Positions 60,187 to 64,000 of a stretch of 64,000 nt of DNA are shown here, one piece after another (position 1 is the stretch's first letter; each line of letters opens with the position of its first letter). The notes under the pieces were generated by a model. It was not told the DNA's origin and did no database searches. It saw only the letters and a program-made list of their open reading frames with translations. The stretch comes from J054 sp964613615. Its GTDB lineage: Bacteria > Pseudomonadota > Gammaproteobacteria > Steroidobacterales > GCA-2729495. The stretch lies in the NCBI GenBank assembly GCA_964613615.1, contig CAZTIB010000133.1:6723-70722 (forward strand), written 5' to 3'. The translations under genes and the position numbers were made by a program.

Positions 60187-60540
60187 TCAGCCGCTCGCCG
60201 CGGCCACCTGGCAGGCGACTTCGTAGCGCAGGTCGTAGCGCCCCGCGTTCATCTCCTCGAAACGGAACGGACGACGATTGACGATCTCGAAGCCGTTCGG
60301 GCACAGGCTCTTCAAGTCCAGCCAGGTCTGCAGCCACTCCATGCGCTTTTCTTCGGCCACCGGGTTGGCGTCCGGGTTGGTGGGCGACAGCTTGACGTCG
60401 AAGTACACCACGTCATCCCGGTCGTACGGCACCGTCAAGCGGCTCTCGTTGTGCCGCTCGAAATCCGCCGACTTGTGGATGTCTGCGCAACCGGCAACTG
60501 CCAGTGCCAGCACTGCAAAAAGGCTTCGCCCTGCAATCAT
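60187..60540 (-). CDS. Small lipoprotein
   Basis: The 117-residue product has a lipoprotein signal with VAGC (Cys18) and no recognised domain; the mature part is charged with three Cys. It lies 11 bases after the potI gene on the same strand, and might be co-transcribed with the polyamine importer genes, though that could be incidental. The ATG at 60540 is fixed by the signal peptide; a longer open frame upstream is an antisense-like read-through into potI. Confidence 0.75.
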   Translation of the reverse strand: MIAGRSLFAVLALAVAGCADIHKSADFERHNESRLTVPYDRDDVVYFDVKLSPTNPDANPVAEEKRMEWLQTWLDLKSLCPNGFEIVNRRPFRFEEMNAGRYDLRYEVACQVAAASG

Positions 60541-60551
60541 GATCGACCTCC

Positions 60552-61376
60552 CTACCCGACTGATTCGCGCGCCCGACGGTCGCGCCGCCCGAAGCGGCCG
60601 GCCCACCACCACGCGGCAAGCGTACCTGCGAATACCGCCAGAAGCATTAATGTGGCCAGCGCATTGATCTTCGGACTGACGCCCAGGCGCACGCTGGAAA
60701 ACACTACGATCGGGAGCGTCGATGCGCCGGGCCCGGTGACAAAGCTGGTGATGACCAGGTCGTCCAGCGACAGCGTGAAGGCCAGCAGCCAGGCCGAGAC
60801 GAGGGCGGGGGCGATGGCCGGCAGCGTAATGGCGAAGAACACCCGCGCCGGGGTTGCACCCAGGTCCATCGCGGCTTCTTCGACGGCCGTGTCGAGTTCG
60901 CCAAGCCGCGCGGTAATGACCACCGTGGCGTAGGCCGTGCAGAAGGTCACGTGCGCAATCCAGATGGTCAGCGTGCCGCGCTGCGCGGGCCAGCCGAACC
61001 ACTGGCCCAGGGCCACGAACAGCAGCAACAGCGACAACCCGGTGATGACTTCGGGCATCACCAGCGGCGCAGCAATCATCGCGCCGAACGCCCCGCGGCC
61101 GCGGAACGCGCCGAAACGCGCAAGGGTCAGCCCGGCGAGGGTCCCCAGCGCGGTGGCGGCCGTGGCGGCCAGCACCGCGATCTTCAGGCTCAGCCAGATC
61201 GCCGCGATAATCTGCCGGTCACGCAGCAACTCTCCGTACCACTTGGTGGAGAAGCCGGCCCAGACCGTCACCAGTCGCGACTCGTTGAACGAGTAGATCA
61301 CCAGCACCAGCATCGGCAGATACAGGAACGCGAGGCCGACGATCAGCGGCAAACGGTGCAGCCAGCGCCGCATCAC
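60552..61376 (-). CDS. potI: Putrescine/spermidine ABC transporter permease (PotI-like)
   Basis: The 274-residue membrane protein has six helices and the EAA loop EEAAMDLGATPARVFF (about 171-186) that contacts the ATPase. An N-terminal LPLIVGLAFLYLPMLVLVIYSFN matches PotC/PotI permeases. With PotH it forms the channel of the polyamine importer PotFGHI. It overlaps potH by four bases. Operon order F-G-H-I is the standard one, read from the right edge leftwards. Confidence 0.92.
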   Translation of the reverse strand: MMRRWLHRLPLIVGLAFLYLPMLVLVIYSFNESRLVTVWAGFSTKWYGELLRDRQIIAAIWLSLKIAVLAATAATALGTLAGLTLARFGAFRGRGAFGAMIAAPLVMPEVITGLSLLLLFVALGQWFGWPAQRGTLTIWIAHVTFCTAYATVVITARLGELDTAVEEAAMDLGATPARVFFAITLPAIAPALVSAWLLAFTLSLDDLVITSFVTGPGASTLPIVVFSSVRLGVSPKINALATLMLLAVFAGTLAAWWWAGRFGRRDRRARESVG

Positions 61377-62314
61377 CGGCCGGCCCCCGGCTGACCACGC
61401 ACCGCCGTGACGGCGACTGCGCCCGTACCCGGGGCCTGGGCCCGTTGGTAGAGCGCAATGGGCGCAAGCAGAAGGGCGAGCAGCACGATGGCAACGGCAG
61501 AGGCCAGCGGCCAGTCACGGTTGTTGAAGAACTCCTGCCACAGAACCTTGCCGATCATCAGCGTATCCGCACCGCCGAGGAGTTCCGGAATCACAAACTC
61601 GCCGGTGGCCGGTATAAAAACCAGCAGGCACCCGGCCAGGATACCGGCGCGCGATAATGGCAGCGTGATCTGCCAGAAGCACTGCACGGGTTTGGCGCCG
61701 AGGTCAGCGGCGGCTTCAAGGAGTCGCTGGTCGAGTTTCACGAGCGTCGCGTATAGCGGCAGCACCATGAAGGGCAGGTAGGTATAGACGATACCGATAT
61801 AGACGGCGAGATCAGTACGCAGCAGCGTTAGCGGCGCATCCACCAGCCCGAGGCCGAGCAACAGCTGGTTCACGTAACCGTTGGCGCCCAGAATGCCAAT
61901 CCACGCATACACGCGGATCAGGAAAGACGTCCATGACGGCAGGACGATCAGCAGCAGCAGAAAATTACGCTGGCGCGCATCGGCGCGGGCGACGCTCCAC
62001 GCCAGCGGGTAGCCGATCAACAGGCACAACAGCGTGGATACGCCGGCAATTTTCAGTGAGTTCAGGAACGCCAGCGCGTAGAGCTCATCCGTATAGAGAA
62101 AGCGATAGTTGTCCAGGGTTGCACGAAGATCGAGCCCGTCGACGGTGCGCGCGAGGAGTTCCGTGTACGGCGGTACTGCAATCAGCGCGTCGGCCAGGCT
62201 GATTTTCAGCACGATGGCGAAGGGCAGCAGAAAAAACAGCGCGAGCCAAAGGATCGGCACGGCGCCGATGACCCGCCGCGCGGTCAGGGTGAAGCGATTG
62301 CCCGGCGCGGCCAT
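61373..62314 (-). CDS. potH: Putrescine/spermidine ABC transporter permease (PotH-like)
   Basis: The 313-residue permease has six helices and the loop LLEAAADLGAKPVQCFWQITLPL (about 212-234) of PotB/PotH proteins. The early PILWLALFFLLPFAIVLKISLAD fits the first helix of PotH. It shares one base with the potG stop and four bases with potI, so all subunits are translated in close coupling. It belongs to the inner membrane. Confidence 0.92.
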   Translation of the reverse strand: MAAPGNRFTLTARRVIGAVPILWLALFFLLPFAIVLKISLADALIAVPPYTELLARTVDGLDLRATLDNYRFLYTDELYALAFLNSLKIAGVSTLLCLLIGYPLAWSVARADARQRNFLLLLIVLPSWTSFLIRVYAWIGILGANGYVNQLLLGLGLVDAPLTLLRTDLAVYIGIVYTYLPFMVLPLYATLVKLDQRLLEAAADLGAKPVQCFWQITLPLSRAGILAGCLLVFIPATGEFVIPELLGGADTLMIGKVLWQEFFNNRDWPLASAVAIVLLALLLAPIALYQRAQAPGTGAVAVTAVRGQPGAGR

Positions 62315-63429
62315 CAGTCCGGCAACAGCACGCCGTCGCGGGTGCGCCAGCCCACGTAGACCTGCTGGCCGAGGACTGGCGACAGGCCGTCCACTGAGTG
62401 CGGGGTCAGCGCCGTTACCAATCGACCGGCCGGCAGGCGCAGATGATAGCGAACCCGGCTGCCGAGAAAGGCGAGGTCTTCGACCACGGCCGGGCTGGCG
62501 ACGTGCTCGTCGTCCATCGGTGCCTGGCTCAACAACAGTTTTTCCGGCCGCACAGCAAGGCTGACCGGCGCACCCGCTTGTGTGCTCCCGCCAGCAAGAA
62601 CCTTTAGCGGCTGCTCGAAATCCTGCGCAACAAATGCGAGTAACCCGTCGCTGCCCGGGGCCGTTTCCCCGTCAAACAAATTCACGTCACCCAGGAATTC
62701 AGCCGAGAAGCGACAGTTCGGCGCCTCATAGACTTGCTCGGGCGTCCCGGTCTGAACAATGTGTCCGTCGCGCATCAGGGCGAGCCGGTCCGCCATGGCC
62801 ATGGCCTCCTCCTGATCGTGCGTCACGAGTACGCAGGTGACGCGGACCTGGCGAATGATCTCCGCCAGTTCGAACTGCATCTCGGCCCGGAGCTTGCGGT
62901 CCAGCGCCGCCATCGGCTCATCCAGCAATAGCAGCTTCGGCTCTTTCGCCAGGCTGCGCGCCAGCGCCACGCGCTGCTGCTGGCCACCGGAGAGCTGGTC
63001 CGGCTTGCGGTCTTCAAAACCCTGCATCTTCACCAGCGCGATCACGCGCTGGCTGCGTGCATCGATCTCGCGCGCCGGCAATTTGTCCTGCTTCAAGCCG
63101 AAGGCAATGTTCTGGGCGACGCTCATGTGCGGGAACAACGCGTAGGACTGGAACATCGTGTTCACCGGGCGGCGATACGGTGGCAGGCCCGCCATGCTTT
63201 GGCCTTCGATCATCACCGTGCCCGCATCGGGCTCGTCGAGACCCGCCATGACCCGAAGGAGCGTGGACTTGCCGCAACCCGACGGGCCGAGCACCGCGAA
63301 AATTTCGCCACGCCGAATGCCGAGACTGACGCCGCTGACAGCCGCCACCGAGCCGAAACGTCGGTGCAGATCGCGGAGCTCGACGAACGCCGGCCCGGAA
63401 GTCACCGGCCCGTCTTGATCGCCGTCCAT
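62314..63429 (-). CDS. potG: Putrescine/spermidine ABC transporter ATP-binding protein (PotG-like)
   Basis: The 371-residue ATPase has Walker A GPSGCGKST (about 49-57), the signature LSGGQQQRVALARSLA, Walker B LLLLDEPMAALD and the switch His in VTHDQEEAM. The C-terminal TOBE regulatory domain (about 275-370) is present. It powers the PotHI channel. Its start lies 28 bases inside the end of potF, a large overlap for the operon, and no other start gives the N-terminal VELRDLHRRFG strand a reasonable leader. Confidence 0.94.
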   Translation of the reverse strand: MDGDQDGPVTSGPAFVELRDLHRRFGSVAAVSGVSLGIRRGEIFAVLGPSGCGKSTLLRVMAGLDEPDAGTVMIEGQSMAGLPPYRRPVNTMFQSYALFPHMSVAQNIAFGLKQDKLPAREIDARSQRVIALVKMQGFEDRKPDQLSGGQQQRVALARSLAKEPKLLLLDEPMAALDRKLRAEMQFELAEIIRQVRVTCVLVTHDQEEAMAMADRLALMRDGHIVQTGTPEQVYEAPNCRFSAEFLGDVNLFDGETAPGSDGLLAFVAQDFEQPLKVLAGGSTQAGAPVSLAVRPEKLLLSQAPMDDEHVASPAVVEDLAFLGSRVRYHLRLPAGRLVTALTPHSVDGLSPVLGQQVYVGWRTRDGVLLPD

Positions 63430-64000
63430 ACACGGTTCATCACGCGATCGACCTTCGGCGGCGTGACCTTGTCGGAGTACAAGCGGGCCCGCACCTCGGA
63501 AGGGGGATAGATCGCCGGATCGGTGCTGATGGCCGCGGGCAAGAGTGCCGTAGCCGCCGCGTTCGCGTTCGCGTATTTCACGGTCTCGGTCACTTGGGCG
63601 ATGACCTCCGGGCGCAACAGAAAATCGATGAAGCGATGGGCATTATCCACGTTCCGCGCGCCAGCCGGGATGGCCAGCATGTCAAACCACATCAGCGCGC
63701 CTTCCCGGGGAATCACGTATTCGATGTCAATGCCGTTGGCCGCCTCCAGGGCACGATCCCGGGCCTGCAGGATGTCGCCGGACCAGCCGAAAGCCACGCA
63801 GACGTCACCGTTGGCGAGGTCATTGATGTATTGCGAAGAGTGAAAGTAGCGAATGTAGGGCCGGATCCCTTCCAGCAACTGGCGCGCCTGCTGCTGATAC
63901 TGCTCCGGCACCTCGCTGTTCGGATCGAGCCCAACGTAGTTCAGCACGGCGGAAAACAGTTCCGACGGCGCATCCAGAAATGCAATGCCACAGTCCGCGA
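63402..64000 (-). CDS. potF: Putrescine-binding periplasmic protein (PotF-like), 5' end beyond window
   Basis: The 199 codons visible are the C-terminal half of a spermidine/putrescine receptor. The frame enters from the right edge as DCGIAFLDAPSELFS and continues through NDLANGDVCVAFGWSGDI, EYVIPREGALMWFDMLAIP and the terminal segment DRVMNRVWTAIKTGR. The blocks around the ligand-binding Trp and Asp residues follow PotF and PotD. The protein should be periplasmic; its signal peptide lies outside the window. It is the first gene of the pot operon. Confidence 0.9.
   Translation of the reverse strand, partial: ADCGIAFLDAPSELFSAVLNYVGLDPNSEVPEQYQQQARQLLEGIRPYIRYFHSSQYINDLANGDVCVAFGWSGDILQARDRALEAANGIDIEYVIPREGALMWFDMLAIPAGARNVDNAHRFIDFLLRPEVIAQVTETVKYANANAAATALLPAAISTDPAIYPPSEVRARLYSDKVTPPKVDRVMNRVWTAIKTGR

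Noticed and set aside
1..64000. tRNA, rRNA, CRISPR array or IS element
   Set aside because: No cloverleaf with a GGTTCGA-type T arm, no repeat-spacer array and no transposase frame was seen in any intergenic stretch.

Overview
The window is GC-rich, gene-dense chromosomal DNA from a proteobacterium, most likely a free-living marine or soil gammaproteobacterium. The basis is gene content: a GlnK-AmtB pair, MsrP-MsrQ, a PotF-G-H-I polyamine importer, LipA, SohB, an Ogt methyltransferase, a PAS-containing sigma-54 activator, GGDEF and HD-GYP proteins, a KorCAB 2-oxoacid oxidoreductase and a sorting signal of the PEP-CTERM type. I cannot name the genus. No tRNA, rRNA, CRISPR array, insertion sequence or prophage was seen. 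Long antisense open frames are common, as expected at this GC content, and are treated as shadows.

1-8.9 kb: HD-GYP protein, glycine-zipper lipoprotein, MsrA, a TPR-TonB protein, a zinc alcohol dehydrogenase, an unaccompanied TRAP-type binding lipoprotein, a DUF547 protein and the MsrPQ pair for periplasmic methionine sulfoxide repair. 8.9-16 kb: glnK-amtB framed by palindromes, an SH3 membrane protein, a PBP4-type carboxypeptidase, and a PAS-PAS-AAA sigma-54 activator divergent from a small membrane protein gene. That gene has a good -24/-12 promoter and an upstream inverted repeat. 16-23 kb: a tight operon korC-korA-korB-ybjQ-dienelactone hydrolase, divergent from a nitrilase-fold protein whose catalytic Lys and Cys appear replaced.

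23-34 kb: a repeat-filled gap, a dihydroorotase of the type best known from Bacteroidota, an M16 protease, an MFS carrier and a four-gene Gld-like ABC exporter cluster. 34-45 kb: a PEP-CTERM-like surface protein, acyl-CoA ligase, DUF72, DUF2238, a 38-residue Lys-rich peptide, an amino-acid permease, a protein-isoaspartate methyltransferase with a twin-arginine leader, and an LHPP-type phosphatase. 45-53 kb: a lipoprotein methyltransferase, two linked genes of unknown function, gamma-glutamylcyclotransferase next to an orphan contractile-tail-sheath-like protein, an L,D-transpeptidase, an M48 protease, SohB and LipA. 53-64 kb: an OmpA-family protein, two long hairpins that share a loop but not their stems, a hydrolase, glyoxalase I, a diguanylate cyclase, Ogt, small envelope proteins and the pot operon, which runs off the right edge.

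The points most worth a second look are the sigma-54 module near 14.7 kb, the nitrilase-like protein at 22-23 kb, the orphan sheath at 48-49 kb, the twin hairpins at 55.4-55.6 kb, and two intergenic regions with CRP-like palindromes (47.3 and 53.8 kb).
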